NCBI RefSeq assembly: GCF_033807715.1 | Contig: NC_084591.1 | Coordinates: 32,979,090-33,043,089 of the forward strand | Direction of reading: 5' to 3' | Origin: Cololabis saira | Taxonomy: Eukaryota; Chordata; Actinopteri; Beloniformes; Belonidae | Length of the DNA: 64,000 nt | Shown: piece by piece, positions 44,107 to 55,057 of the stretch | Position numbering within the stretch: the first letter of the stretch is position 1 | How the letters are laid out: the number at the start of each line of letters is the position of its first letter | Notes under the pieces: generated by a model | Told to the model about the DNA's origin: nothing | The model's database searches: none | The model's input: the letters and a program-made list of their open reading frames with translations, nothing else | Made by a program: the position numbers and the translations under genes

Positions 44107-46985
44107 ACATAAACTTTACCACATCATGGTCATTTCTACAAACAGTCTTTCACATGTGGGTTGTAGTCAGGATTACTGTTGGCACCTCACATCATCATGG
44201 GGGTAAAACTGTCTCGGCTGACTAGAAAACCTGTTAAGTACCTGCTAGAATGATGTAAAGTTACAGAGGCCACGGTGTTGCTGTAGTGCTTTTACCTCAG
44301 CAACGCTCTGAATTCTTCCACCACCCACAAATTCAGGCTGAAAATCATGAGACTGGCCTGACTGTCGCGTAGCTTTCACGGATGCTGACTGACTGTGCAC
44401 TCTGGGGACTCTGGCCTCACACGGAGGATCCAGAAGTCCTGCTGATGGTTAAGACTGTAAAATATACCATGTGTTGCTGTAATCGCTCACATTTGTATGT
44501 GGGGAATGTGCCAGCGCGACTCGAAAACTTAGGGAACCTGAGATCATTTTGAAAAGAAGAAGAAACGGTGGGCTTCCGATCATTTTGGTGGAAACGTTAG
44601 TGGAACTCACGTCCATCCAGCAGCCACAAATGTCACAAAACCTGCCGTTTGAATGGATGTGCACATTTATGCTGGTCATTTATTTATGCACATCTGCTGC
44701 ACCTGTACGGCCTGATATTTCTGAGTTGCTCCCCACTATTGTTGTGTACCGTTTGTTTCTTCAGATCTGTCTTGGCTTGTTTTTTTAATAACAATTTGAG
44801 TATTTATCTCAGCATTTTAAACTTCAGCATTATAAACTCCACTCTTGGAGTTTTGTGGTAACCAGACATGCTTTGTTGTCGTCCTCAGAGTCTGGCCAGC
44901 CCATCTGTGGTAACGGCCTGGTGGAGCCCGGAGAGGAGTGTGACTGTGGCTACAGCGATCAGTGTAAGGATGACTGTTGCTATGATGCCAACCAGCCCGA
45001 CAACAAAAAGTGTAAATTAAAGCCCAACAAAGTTTGCAGGTAGGTGTGGATGTAGTTTTTAAGTTTTTGTTTGCCTGAAACTAGATCTGCCACAAGTCTT
45101 AACTTGTCTAAATGTGTCTCCCGTCAGCCCCAGCCAGGGTCCTTGTTGTACTCCTCAGTGCTCATACAAGGGTCGCAATGACAAGTGCAGGGAGGAGTCT
45201 GAGTGCGCCCACCAGGGTATGTGTAACGGAGGGAGTGCTTACTGCCCCACATCTGAGCCCAAGGCCAACTTCACCGCCTGCCACGGAGAAACTCAAGTCT
45301 GCCTCAACGGGGTGAGCGGCGGAGGACTGAAAGCTGAAAATGGTTGTCATAGTGGGATGTTCTCTCGGCAGCCAGTGTCTGATCTCGCTGTCCTCATGAT
45401 GCTTCTTGGCAGGGCTGCTCCGGCTCCATCTGTGAGAAGTACGGGCTTGAAGCGTGCACCTGCGCCAGCCTGGACGGCAAAGACGAGACTGAGCTTTGCC
45501 ACGTGTGTTGCATGGAGAAGAGTGAGCCGGCTACCATCTATCTCTTTGCTTCATCATTTCCTGGTTAAATGCGCTGGAGCTTTTGTGTGTCACTTGTCCG
45601 TCACAGCATTTTGAAAGTGGGTGTTGTGTCTCCACAGTGAACCCCAACACGTGCAGCAGCACGGGATCGGAACGCCTGATGCGTTTCTTCAATAAGAAAG
45701 TAACAACGCTACCTGCTGGCTCCCCTTGCAACGACTTCAAGGGCTACTGTGACGTGTTCATGAAGTGCAGACTGGTGGATGCAGACGGGCCGCTCGCGAG
45801 GCTGAAGAAGGCCATCTTCAACCCAGAGCTCTACGAGAACATAGCAGAGTGGATTGTGGTGCGTGTCCATCTCTTAATTGTCCCTATGCAATTAGTTATG
45901 ACAGATTATTTTAGGGTCACGTTTGATTTGTGTGTGATTCTCCTCCCAGGCTCACTGGTGGGCAGTCCTGCTGATGGGCATTGCTCTCATCATGCTCATG
46001 GCTGGTTTCATTAAGATCTGCAGTGTGCACACGCCAAGCAGTAACCCCAAACTCCCTCCTCCAAAACCACTTCCAGGTGAGTCCACTGGTATTCAGGAAG
46101 CTCTTCAAAACAACACTTCCCTTTCAGGTGTTCCTTCAAATCCTCTTCTCTGTAATTTAGTGAAAAAGTAAATAAAATCAGAGCACAAACTATAATTACA
46201 AAAGGATGGTTGTAAATTTTCCAGTGTAAGTGGTTGATGGAGTCCACACCACAACTAACATGATAACAGCAGACGAGGTTCCCTTAAATGGATTTCATGA
46301 ACAATTTATTTAAAGACACTGAAGAGCCAGCTTGTAGAGAAGCCGTATGACTCACGTCGGCTTGGGGCTCCTGAAGTCGTCGTTCCTTACTCCTGTCCTC
46401 GGTTAGAGTTGCCAGGATTTCATCCGACTGACACGAACTCGTATGAAAATGTGAATAAAATGTTCTGCTCAGACGATGACGGCTCCTGTAGCGGAGAAGT
46501 TGATCCTCCCAACGTCTGCGTTGGCGTTGGGAGCCCACGCTCATCTCTTTCCCATCTGCGTAACGTGCAGCAGTAGTGGGTCGTCGAGGCTCAGCTGGAG
46601 GCTGGAGCATATTCTTCACAAGTGTGGAGGTTCAATCGTGGTCCTTAGTCACGCGTCGGTGAACAGTGAAACCGTGCGAGCGGCAGCCTCGCCGCTGCCT
46701 CCAGGTGGAGTAATAACTCTGACTGTGTCTCATCTGACAGGGACTCTGAAGAGGCGGCGAGCGCGGCAGGAAGCCAACTCCCAGGTGCAGCACCAGTCCC
46801 AGCACCCGCACGGACACGGCGGCCACGGGGGCCACGGAGGTCACGCCGGGCACGCAGGTCACGGCGGCCAGCGGCAAGCCCGGGGACAGCAGCAGCAGCA
46901 GCAGCAGCAGCGGCAGGCCCAGCCCCAGCCCCGGCACCACCGCCAGCCCCGGGAGAACTATCAGATGGGCCAGATGAGACGCTGA
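29449..46985 (+). CDS. adam10: Disintegrin and metalloproteinase 10 (alpha-secretase)
   Basis: ADAM10 is a type I membrane zinc sheddase that cleaves Notch, APP, cadherins and other ectodomains. Coding exons are 29449-29515, 31631-31781, 38750-38868, 39036-39194, 39715-39815, 40860-41009, 42657-42749, 42843-43026, 43408-43571, 43681-43864, 44889-45039, 45128-45311, 45413-45521, 45638-45858, 45950-46076 and 46741-46985, giving 802 aa (human 748). There is a signal peptide, then a prodomain with the GGCADSS cysteine switch and furin site RKKR at 214-217. The zinc site [12 protein letters not shown] uses H387, E388, H391 and H397, with the last histidine in the next exon. A disintegrin and Cys-rich region follow, then a membrane helix at about 682-702. 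The tail keeps the juxtamembrane [11 protein letters not shown] and terminal YQMGQMRR. Between them it carries an unusual His/Gly then Gln expansion (about 739-778). Intron 1 is 2.1 kb and intron 2 is 7 kb. Confidence 0.97.
29609..29752. repeat. Degenerate minisatellite GGAGCTAACGG
   Basis: A roughly 10-11 bp unit alternating GAGCTAACGG and GAGCTAGCGG recurs about ten times just inside adam10 intron 1, starting about 95 bp after exon 1. It is GC-rich and contains many GCTAGC palindromes. Confidence 0.75.
29993..30094. mobile_element. Hairpin MITE, copy 2, in adam10 intron 1
   Basis: The arms are TGATTTATGGTTCTGCG and CGCAGAACCATAAATCA, with CTACGCCGTA inside. TAACGGG occurs directly to the left and again four bases to the right, a likely target duplication. 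Related to 21638-21770. Confidence 0.75.
30778..31166. mobile_element. Fold-back MITE, copy C, in adam10 intron 1
   Basis: It has the same palindrome as copies A, B and D. The left terminal CACTGCAAA is replaced by unrelated bases, so the left tip is lost, and the central arm is shortened (ATCTTGTTCC missing). Confidence 0.82.
32273..33031 (+). repeat. Dispersed ~770-bp repeat, copy 2, in adam10 intron 2
   Basis: Near-identical to 23325-24096 from AGAAAACTGTAACCTTGAGG to ACAATGGCAGGGTAT, in the same orientation. Sequence on both sides is unrelated between copies. Confidence 0.65.
33801..33881. mobile_element. 81-bp Tc1-like hairpin
   Basis: An almost perfect inverted repeat has ends TACAATACAAACCAAAAGTT and AACTTTTGGTCTGTACTGTA. 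The terminal TA dinucleotides fit a Tc1/mariner target. It has no internal sequence to speak of. Confidence 0.65.
34610..35354 (-). mobile_element. 5'-truncated L1/Tx1-like LINE in adam10 intron 2
   Basis: It is flanked by a 16-bp duplication AGCCTATCCCTTTTTT (34594-34609 and 35355-35370), with the poly-A tail reversed at the left. The minus strand encodes [17 protein letters not shown] and [13 protein letters not shown] of the ORF2 C-terminus. It is 745 bp long and antisense to adam10. Confidence 0.87.
35968..36125 (+). repeat. Fragment of a common fish interspersed repeat
   Basis: GCAATGATTTGCAAATATAA, then ACATATCAGACGTTACAACT and ATTAGCTAATTTTGAATCTG, resembles a repeat seen widely in fish genomes. 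Limits and class are uncertain. Confidence 0.4.
41262..42081. mobile_element. Internally deleted pogo/Tigger-like transposon
   Basis: Imperfect inverted ends TATTTTCCGCACCATAAGG and CCTTATAGTGTGGAAAATA enclose 0.8 kb in adam10 intron 6. A TA precedes the left end. Subterminal AAGGCGCAC repeats occur at both sides. The interior holds an intact 136-codon minus-strand ORF (41469-41879). Confidence 0.75.
41469..41879 (-). CDS. Truncated pogo-type transposase ORF (136 aa)
   Basis: The N-terminal [13 protein letters not shown], then [16 protein letters not shown], is the helix-turn-helix start of pogo/CENP-B-like transposases. It is joined through KREDDLRQ to [13 protein letters not shown] and an acidic tail ([11 protein letters not shown]) typical of the transposase C-terminus. 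The whole DDE catalytic domain is missing, yet the frame runs unbroken from ATG to stop. It could encode a DNA-binding peptide only. Whether it is transcribed is unknown; it is antisense within adam10 intron 6. Confidence 0.6.
   Translation of the reverse strand: MASFMRHAYDAEFKLKASSYAVEHGNRAAASEFNIKREDDLRQWIVDTWADISASTVVRAFTKAGNVTDVQGNSSDADSHHGDSDETEPGPLDAALAQLFHSDTEEEDFEGFGNELGKFPSAFVLGVHQVLRKLVS
44019..44104. repeat. (AT)n(AC)n microsatellite in adam10 intron 10
   Basis: About 53 bp of TA alternation passes through GTACATACATAC into an AC run. It creates a false read-through ORF after exon 10. Confidence 0.95.
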
Positions 46986-49680
46986 GACCCCGCCCCAGCC
47001 CTTCCCCCCAATGCCTTGGCTCCTCCTTGTGCCTACAGAGGGAAACAAAAGCATCACTCCATCCAAAGAAAAGCCAGACGTAGTTGTTAGCCATCGTCAT
47101 ATCCTCCATCTATAGACACAACAGACAGAGGCAGAAGAGAAAACACCATCTAGCAACTCGATTGGCTCTTTGTGGAGGAGACTCGACCATCAGCCATTTC
47201 CAATGCAGTGTGATCAAGTATCGTTTTCCATCTTTTTTTCGTTATTTCTCTTTATTCTTTTTCTGTTTGTTTTTTTTTTTTCTTTGAAGGAGTGCCAAGG
47301 AGTTAAGGAATCGTGTAGCTTTAGTACATTCTGTGATGTGTTTTGCGTTCTTTTGCAACATCTCGTTTGAGTGACGAGCCGTGGCTGCTGGTGAATTGTT
47401 TTTATGCTTTTCTTTTGGCGTTCTCGCCAGGAATGAGAGACACTTCGTGGAGATTTGCGGCACTTTTGTGATTTACACATGTCAAACTGCGAAAGACACA
47501 GGCTCTGGTCTCCCGTGCAGACAAGTCTTCTGCATGTGACTGTAAATATTTAGTGTATTATAAGTGAAAGCAAACTATTTCTTCTACTGTAAATGTGTAA
47601 TTCACTTTTTTCTTTTATTTTTCAGTTAGTGCTCTCAGGATTATTAACACACAAATGAAGGAATGATGGTTGTCATGAGTTCCTTGGACCTTGCTGTTGA
47701 GGATTCAACTCTCTTGAGTCTCTTCATAGTCCAGTCAGGTGGATCTGTTTCACTCTTAGATTGCTAGATGCTGATTTTCAACAAGCTCAACAATATCACC
47801 CTTTTTAGACCTTCTCTGTTCAAGGTCCCTCTTTTATTTTTGTTCTCCGTTATTGTCTTGCTTATGTCCATGTTGTGTAAATCTGCAGCGGGTGACGTCA
47901 CCATGGGAGGATCGCCTAGTTGGGCACAACATTTAATTAACGTCTCTTAAGGATCTGTTTTTGGTGATGAAGAATCAATAACCACTAAGTGAAGCCGATG
48001 TTCAGAAACGAAGACGAGGGAACGTGAAGGCTGCGCCGGGTTAGTGTAGAAATCATGTTACAGTTAGTTTACATGAGTGTGGAAATAAATTTTAAAAATG
48101 ACTAAAAAAAAAATTAAGATTAACTCATTCTATTATTCTTCAGATAGTGAATCTTAAGAACTTATTAGTGTGGGCATGCAGACACATTTATTAAATGTGA
48201 CTATTAATTGACGAAGGTCTGTAATGTGTGTGTGTCGTTCCAACGATACTTACTTTGACAGCTATTCATGTTTGTCTTAAAGCAGCTAGACAGAGAGGCT
48301 AACGCAGCAGTATTGACGCATTAATCATGAGCCTTCGCTCGGTAGACGAGCGGCCGACCGATCTGCTTGGTTTCTGTTTGGCTTTGTTGTTTTAAGCTTA
48401 AAAACTCGCAGCCATCTCCTGGTCACGTCTCATCAGAGGCCGAATCCCCTAAAGAGCTCACGAGTGCAGGATGTTTACATCAGTGTGCCATAAATCTTTA
48501 GAAATGAAATCTTTGTGCACAGGTTTGTTTGAAATACAGGAAACACCTGGAAGGTTTCTGGAGCCACTTAAAGTGAATGGACGGAAGGAGACGTGGTCAT
48601 TTATGAGGGATTGTGTGACTTCAGGTGTTTTCTTCTTCCCTCTGCCGCAGCAAAGGGGCATTCTGAACAACAACAACGGTGTATGGTAGAGTGGTTTTAT
48701 TTGTACGTTGCAGAGTGCTCCGACTTTGCCCGCAGAGTTCCTCTGCATGGGAGGAAAAGTAGCGCAACGCAGGTTTTTTGCATTCCATGTTGTGCAAGGA
48801 GAGATTTCCAGCGCTCGTGACTTTATTTATCCTGGCTCCGATGTTTTTATATGCATGCAGCACTAATCACAACTAATATCTTACAACACTATCCTCATGG
48901 GTTTCATAACCTCACGTGCTCTGGAGGGGACATCACCGTTACTTTCACGCCACAGATGAATCGGGCCGGTTGGCGGTTGCTAAAAGTCTTGATGTCTGTA
49001 CAAACGTGGAGCTCTTCTAGGTGTCGTCTCCAAGGCCACGCCCGTCAGGCCTGCAGGACCTAACCTGTAAACTTGTACAGTACTTGGAAAAATTTGCATT
49101 TCATTTGAAAAATGAAATTGACATTTTGATACATGTTCTTTTCTTTTATATTCCAGTTCCCGAGTAACTTGTTCAGAGATGTTCATATGTGATAAACCTT
49201 CCTCTCTTCTAAGTTATTTATGTTCTTATATGTGCTAGTTGAACTGCAGTTGCTTATGCTTTTCACCGCCATCGTCAATGGAAAAAACAAAAAAAACCCA
49301 GTTCAGTGTGATGGAGTTAATGTTACATTCTCATTTTTGTCTTTCTTATCCTGTGGCATGGTTTGGGTAGAAGAGCAGAAGAATAATGCCTGTAAACTTA
49401 ATTTCTTTTTAATTTCGTAGTCTTGGTAAAGTTTTTAGATAAACGTGCACTGAAAATGTCCAAATTGAGTTGAAATGTCGTAGGTGATGTAGGCCGAAAG
49501 AACACAAGATTAAAAAGTACTACTACTGTTTGATTTTAATGTTCACTGTGTTTTATACAGTATCCAAAATTTTTGTTCACTTTGAACATTTTTACTAAAA
49601 TTTCAAATTGTATTGTGCAAAGAGATGTAATTTTTGGAGTACTTGAAATGCATTAATTAAAAGACTCGTTCAAAATAAAT
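46986..49680 (+). other. adam10 3' UTR (probable)
   Basis: No repeat or ORF of note follows the adam10 stop for about 2.7 kb. Canonical AATAAA hexamers at 48084-48089 and 49674-49679 are plausible alternative cleavage signals. Mammalian ADAM10 also has a long 3' UTR. The actual end is not determinable here. Confidence 0.5.
48084..48089 (+). promoter_or_regulatory. Candidate adam10 polyadenylation signal (proximal)
   Basis: AATAAA 1.1 kb after the stop, followed within 30 bp by an A-rich run. A second hexamer occurs at 49674. Confidence 0.4.
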
Positions 49681-49997
49681 AGACCCCTGTTTACTGTCTG
49701 CAAGGCGTGGACTCTGGCTCTGTAGGTGGCGTCTGTTCACATTTAACAGGTCGGTTATTAAAGTAAAGCTCTTGAGGTTTGCTGAAGCGACGCGGGGCTG
49801 GGGGCCATGTGACGGGACACCTTGTACTGGTTCTTATGAACTGTCTCTTAGGGGGGGGTCCATTCCTGTCAAGTCTCCCTTTTTGGCCAGGAAACTACCA
49901 TATTGTACCCCTCTTTCCCGTCGTCCTGTATTATTATTTTCCCGTAAATTTCCCGTTTTATAATATAATAATTTTGAAACGGCAAACTGAATTGCAA

Positions 49998-50058
49998 CTA
50001 ACCTCGCGAGAACTGCCCACTGCTGCAGCCTGGGTGGCAGTTCTCGCGAGGTTAGAGG
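49998..50058. repeat. Short palindrome with paired CTCGCGAG cores
   Basis: TAACCTCGCGAGAACTGCC and GGCAGTTCTCGCGAGGTTA form an inverted repeat with a loop of about 23 bp. Each arm carries a CTCGCGAG core, one base short of the TCTCGCGAGA palindrome known from vertebrate promoters. It is probably part of a small DNA element. Confidence 0.75.
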
Positions 50059-50776
50059 CGACAACAGGAGCAAACTCGGAACAACAAATCAGAGATGGAT
50101 GGATGTAACGAAAGAAGAGGCATTTCAATGTGGAACTGGAAATATTTTTAATAAATAAGTGTGCTTTCATTCCAATTTGTGTTTTCATTTAGCCTCTATT
50201 ATAGAAATCACATACACAGGAATGTCCACAGCATTTCAGTGTCAACAAAGGTCGGACTATCAGATTCTGAACACATAATTGTAGCTTGTAAGTGGTTGAT
50301 AGGCAGATATTTTAGATTCCTCGTAAATCTTAAAATGTAAGATAGCCTACTGGACCTCGGTTGGGACCCTTATTTTTAAATCAAAAACTCGACAGGTATG
50401 AGGGGGTCACTGTTGGGGGCGTCGTTCAAACATCTTCCTGGATCTTCCACATTTCATCCCGGGTGGTGCCACCACCGTGGTCCTCCTGGACCTGCCTGGA
50501 AACCTCAGTCCAGTTTCGTCTCAGCACCTTGACCCCGCCTCCAGGCTCCGCCCATTGCCGGTGGTCTCGGTCACGTGCTTCTCCATCAGCTGACCCTGGT
50601 CCTGATGGCAGCTCATGTTGATGCTTTTGTCTTTTCATTTGTTGTCCTTTTGTTTTTCCCTCCATCTTCGTGTCACCCGGTGGATACACGTAACTCCACG
50701 CACGCGCTTGGGTCAGATCCACTCATGTCTGAGCTCCGCCTCTTCTGTGACTTTAAATTAAGCATGTTTTTATTAA

Positions 50777-51960
50777 AAGGGACCTATTATGGCATCTAAT
50801 ACTTATTTTAAACAGGCCTTGAATGTCTTAAAAACAAGCTTTTGATTGTTTTTGCTAAATAAATTAGAAATTCAGCCTCTGAGCCGTGTCTTTATCATCT
50901 CATTCTCTAACCTCATTATCTCTGCGGGATTCTGAGTGGGCGGGGCTATGATAATGAGGCTCTGTGCTGATTGGCTGCCTGAATGACGCGATACACCGCT
51001 ACGAAAAAATGGCGGAAGCTCCGGCCGGCGGAGTTAGTTGTGTTATATAATACATCCATGGTTGTGGCCGTGGTTTCACCAGCCCCCGGGTCTGGCACTC
51101 AGAAGGCGCGCCGATTTTTTCCAGTGGCCAACCGCGGTACTGCAACCAAAAATCCCATGCGGCCCAGAAAGCTTTTTTCCCATAGACCGCAATAGTAAAA
51201 GAGAAGCCTCTAAAACTGTTCACAGGACACCTCCAGCTGTAATCCCCGGCAATTACTAATCTTTGTATTCTATATTTTTAGGTCATGGACTTTATATCCG
51301 TCAAAAATGTTTTATAACGGCCAGAAAAGTAAAAGAAAAGTCTGTTTCTGGGCGTGACGTCACGGCTGACGTCACAGCCGTGTCCGTGCATTCCACGGAT
51401 GTTTTATATTAATATATATTATATAATTATATTATATTAATACATTAATAATATATGTAATGCTATACATGTAATAATATACATTAATTAAGATATTATA
51501 TTAATACATATTATATTAATACTCGCGTCATTGCCCCGGGGCATGATGGGAGGCCCCAGAGCATCATGGGAGGTGACTCAACTGCGCATGCTCTATGGGC
51601 CGCTGTATGCGGAAGTAAACCCGGAAGTCAGAGATTTTTTCGGCTTATGCGCTGGCTGAGCAGAATGCATTGAAATGAATGGGCGGCCATTTTTAGTCTC
51701 CAATCCAGTTTCTATAATACATCCATGGGTTTCACGCATCGGAGGCCAACCTATGTAAATTGCATTTTCGTTACGTAACGAAAGGGAGCAGAATCTTATT
51801 GGCTCGTAGATCCACATCACACTGGACGGCTCATCCGGGCGGCTGTACAGACACTGCAGAATTTGGTTTCTTTCCTCCTTCTCTGAGCTGGCAGGCTGAG
51901 GGGAGACCACTTTATATATGTTAAAGCAAGAAAAAACATGTTTTTCATAATAGGTCCCCT
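50777..51960 (-). mobile_element. Non-autonomous piggyBac-type element, copy 3
   Basis: It is bounded by TTAA (50773-50776 and 51961-51964). Its inner segments match copies 1 and 2, including TTTTGATTGTTTTTGCTAAA and CACTTTATATATGTTAAAGC. The interior from about 51040 to 51730 is an unrelated insertion flanked by a direct TATAATACATCCATGG repeat (51047 and 51714), with an AT-rich centre at about 51400-51520. Confidence 0.8.
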
Positions 51961-52394
51961 TTAAATTCAGAAAAGAGTTGATCAGGTTCACACCACCAAA
52001 TTATTTGTACCCACGTATGTCTCAGGGTACAAGCTTTAAAATGATAAATGGTGTTATGGGAACTGGTTTTATGTTTGTAGATAATCTGCTCTTCTTCTGT
52101 CATCAGGAACATTAGTTCAGATGAGCAGCAGAGGGAGCAGCTGCTTTACTAAAGGTGCTGACCCGGTTCACAGGAAACCAGCCTCCCATAGTTCCAGTAC
52201 TTCTCACTACCTGCAGCTGAACTTTCCTCCAAACATCCTGTAGATTCAGACATTTTTGAACAGAATTGGTGGAAGCAGATTTGCTCAAACTCACATTTAT
52301 GTCCAACATTAACGTTTACCTCAGCGTCCTCCAACACTGACATCATTCAAAATAATGCAGAAATGTATATATTTAGTTTTTCCTTTTTTCTTAT

Positions 52395-52980
52395 ACGTGC
52401 ATACGTGCCTGGTTTTTACATTCCCCCGTCTCCTCTTTTAACTTTACCTAATGCATTACTGCCTCATTATGCAAATGAGGAGGGCGGTCCTTCTTGGTCC
52501 AGCTCCTCTACTATTGGTCAATAAACAGGAAGGAGCAGGATCGGGCCAAAATCAAGACTAATGCACAACCGGCGGTGACACACTGGGATAAACATACGTA
52601 CCCTCTCATTGGTTGAAGTGTATGTATAATGCTGCTCTCACTACCTCTTTGTTTACACCATCAGCATCACTGAGGACTGAATATTGTCTAATGGGTTAAT
52701 TTCTATAATGAACTATTAATGTTATATGTTGTAGGGGTGGTCAAAGGGAAATTATAAAACATAAACAAACAAAGCAGCTAGTGTATATTAACTATAAATC
52801 TGAACTTTAATAGTAGTTTATGTCTTAAATTTGTGCAATGGTCTAGATTTTGGCCTTATCCTGCTCCTTCCTGTTTATTGACCAAGAAGAACCGCCCTCC
52901 TCATTTGCATAATGAGGCAGAAATTAATAAGTTAAAGTAAAAATAGGAGACGAGGGAATGTAAACACAAGGAATGCACGT
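52395..52980. mobile_element. Fold-back element with ~140-bp inverted termini
   Basis: The left arm includes TTATGCAAATGAGGAGGGCG, CCAATAAACAGG-like sequence and AAGGAGCAGGAT. The right arm (about 52850-52980) contains their reverse complements, starting ACGTGCAT at both tips. The 300-bp centre has no ORF. An (AT)n tract begins 8 bp after the right tip. Confidence 0.75.
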
Positions 52981-52984
52981 TTAA

Positions 52985-52987
<3 letters not shown>

Positions 52988-53082
<95 letters not shown>

Positions 53083-53122
53083 GTATATGTATATATATGT
53101 ATGTATATGTATATATATATAT
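52988..53122. repeat. (AT)n microsatellite
   Basis: About 135 bp of TA alternation with ATGTATAT variants at the right, next to the fold-back element. Confidence 0.95.
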
Positions 53123-53676
53123 TTCATTTTTTTCATTTCATTTCATTTATTCCATTCATGGTATATCTTCTTAACAATGTTGTACAAAATTCCAAGAAGT
53201 ACACATTATCACCATGAAAGAAAAGGAGCAGGAAGAAGAAAACTTATGATACCTGCCCCTCTGTTAATACAATTACATTGACTTGCTGAACACCAATCTA
53301 TCTATACATATATAAACAAGAAAACAAACAAAAATACCACTCTTCTATCTATTTTTTTTCTCTTTCTCCTTCTTCTTTTTTGTAGGCACTAATCTCTTCT
53401 TTTTTAAACATTTTCTTAAGCTGACACAAACTTGTGCAACTTTTCAGTTCCTTGCTTTGTCTATGCCATAATTTTACACCTGTAACAGAAATACACATTT
53501 GTTTTATGTTTAGCCTTGCAAAAGTATGTTTGAAATCAAATTTAAGTCTGTCATCCTCATCCTACAATCTGAACAAATTTTGTAACTGTTCTGGTAATGA
53601 TCTTTTTTTTGCTTTGAACATTATTTTTAAAGTTTGAAGTTCAACTATATCCACTATTTTCAATAAACCTGCCGAA

Positions 53677-53779
<103 letters not shown>

Positions 53780-54427
53780 TGCTTTTATGTAGAATGATGT
53801 CAGTTGGTCCTCCATACTACTCATGACATTATCTCACGAGTGTGTTTGGTGACATAAGAGTATGTTCAATCATACGTGTGCACATGTACAGAAATGTGTC
53901 CTGATTGATCGTGGACTCTCTGCTGCCGTCACCTGTCGTGTCACGAGTGGGTGCCTTGCTTTGGGTCACCAACGGCAACAGTGGAAGAGACAGGTCTCAA
54001 AGAAGGGCTCCTACATTCACTACTACTACTACATTTTTTTAAGCGTTTAATCATTTTCAGTCACCTCCGTAAATGTCAGTCACGGGAGGAATATTGATGA
54101 AGTAACAACTCGATAGAACTTGATATTTTTCTTATAAACTTTAATGTGGACAAACAAAGCTGAGTTTGAGTGAATGAACACCAGGGAGTTCCTCGCAATG
54201 TACAAAACGTTAAGACTTGAAAAGAAAAAGAGTTTCATTTAAAATAATCAGAACATTGTTGAGGTGAAAACTAGAACTAAGGGCGGGGTATGAAACCACA
54301 CCCCCTCTCCAGAAGGGCGTCCTCTATATACACAGAACATTATTTACAGCACGTACAACAGCCACACGGGTGGGGGTGCAGGACATACACTGGGGTTTCA
54401 ACCGTTTCTGGGGGGGTCACCGTCTGT

Positions 54428-55026
54428 CTAGCTCATGGTGATCATCTCATATTTGTCCTTCAGGCTGTTGTCATCATCATCATCCTCTTCTTCGTCATCC
54501 TCCTCCTCCTCCTCCTCCTCCTCTTCGTGGGGCTTCTCAGGCTCGCTGTGGGTGTGGTGCAGCTCGATGAGCAGGAAGTAGATGACGGCGGCGACCACGC
54601 CCCCCACCATGGGCCCTGCCACGGGGATCCACCACCAGTTGTCTGCAGTGCTGCAAGCACCGAGAGAGAAAGGGGTCTAAAAGGTCGGCACTCGGCTTCC
54701 CCTGGACCAGCTGCACTCTCACGCCCCTCAAGTAGGAATGGGTGATATTTTACCATTCACGATATACCGTCAAATAAATTCCCCACGGTAATAATTTGAA
54801 GAAAATGATAAATTTCCATTGACGTTTTTGTGTAAATCCAGATTTATGGTTCTGCGTTAAATCCACGCACAACGTACGTGTGCGTGAAGGAAGGAAGGAA
54901 GGAAGGAAGGAAGGAAGGAAGGAAGGAAGGAAGGAAGGAAGGAAGGAAGGAAGGAAGGAAGGAAGGAAGGAAGGAAGGAAGGAAGGAAGGAAGGAAGGAA
55001 GGAAGGAAGGAAGGAATGAGCGAGCC

Positions 55027-55057
<31 letters not shown>

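Noticed and set aside
43757..44206. 149-aa ORF continuing past adam10 exon 10
   Set aside because: It reads out of frame through the exon and into an AT/AC microsatellite.
46632..47109. Minus-strand ORFs of about 150 aa opposite the ADAM10 tail
   Set aside because: Antisense of the GGH/CAG repeat coding exon; no homology recognised.
50361..50722. Candidate small gene in GC-rich sequence
   Set aside because: Overlapping ORFs on both strands with no recognisable domain, splice structure or neighbour support.
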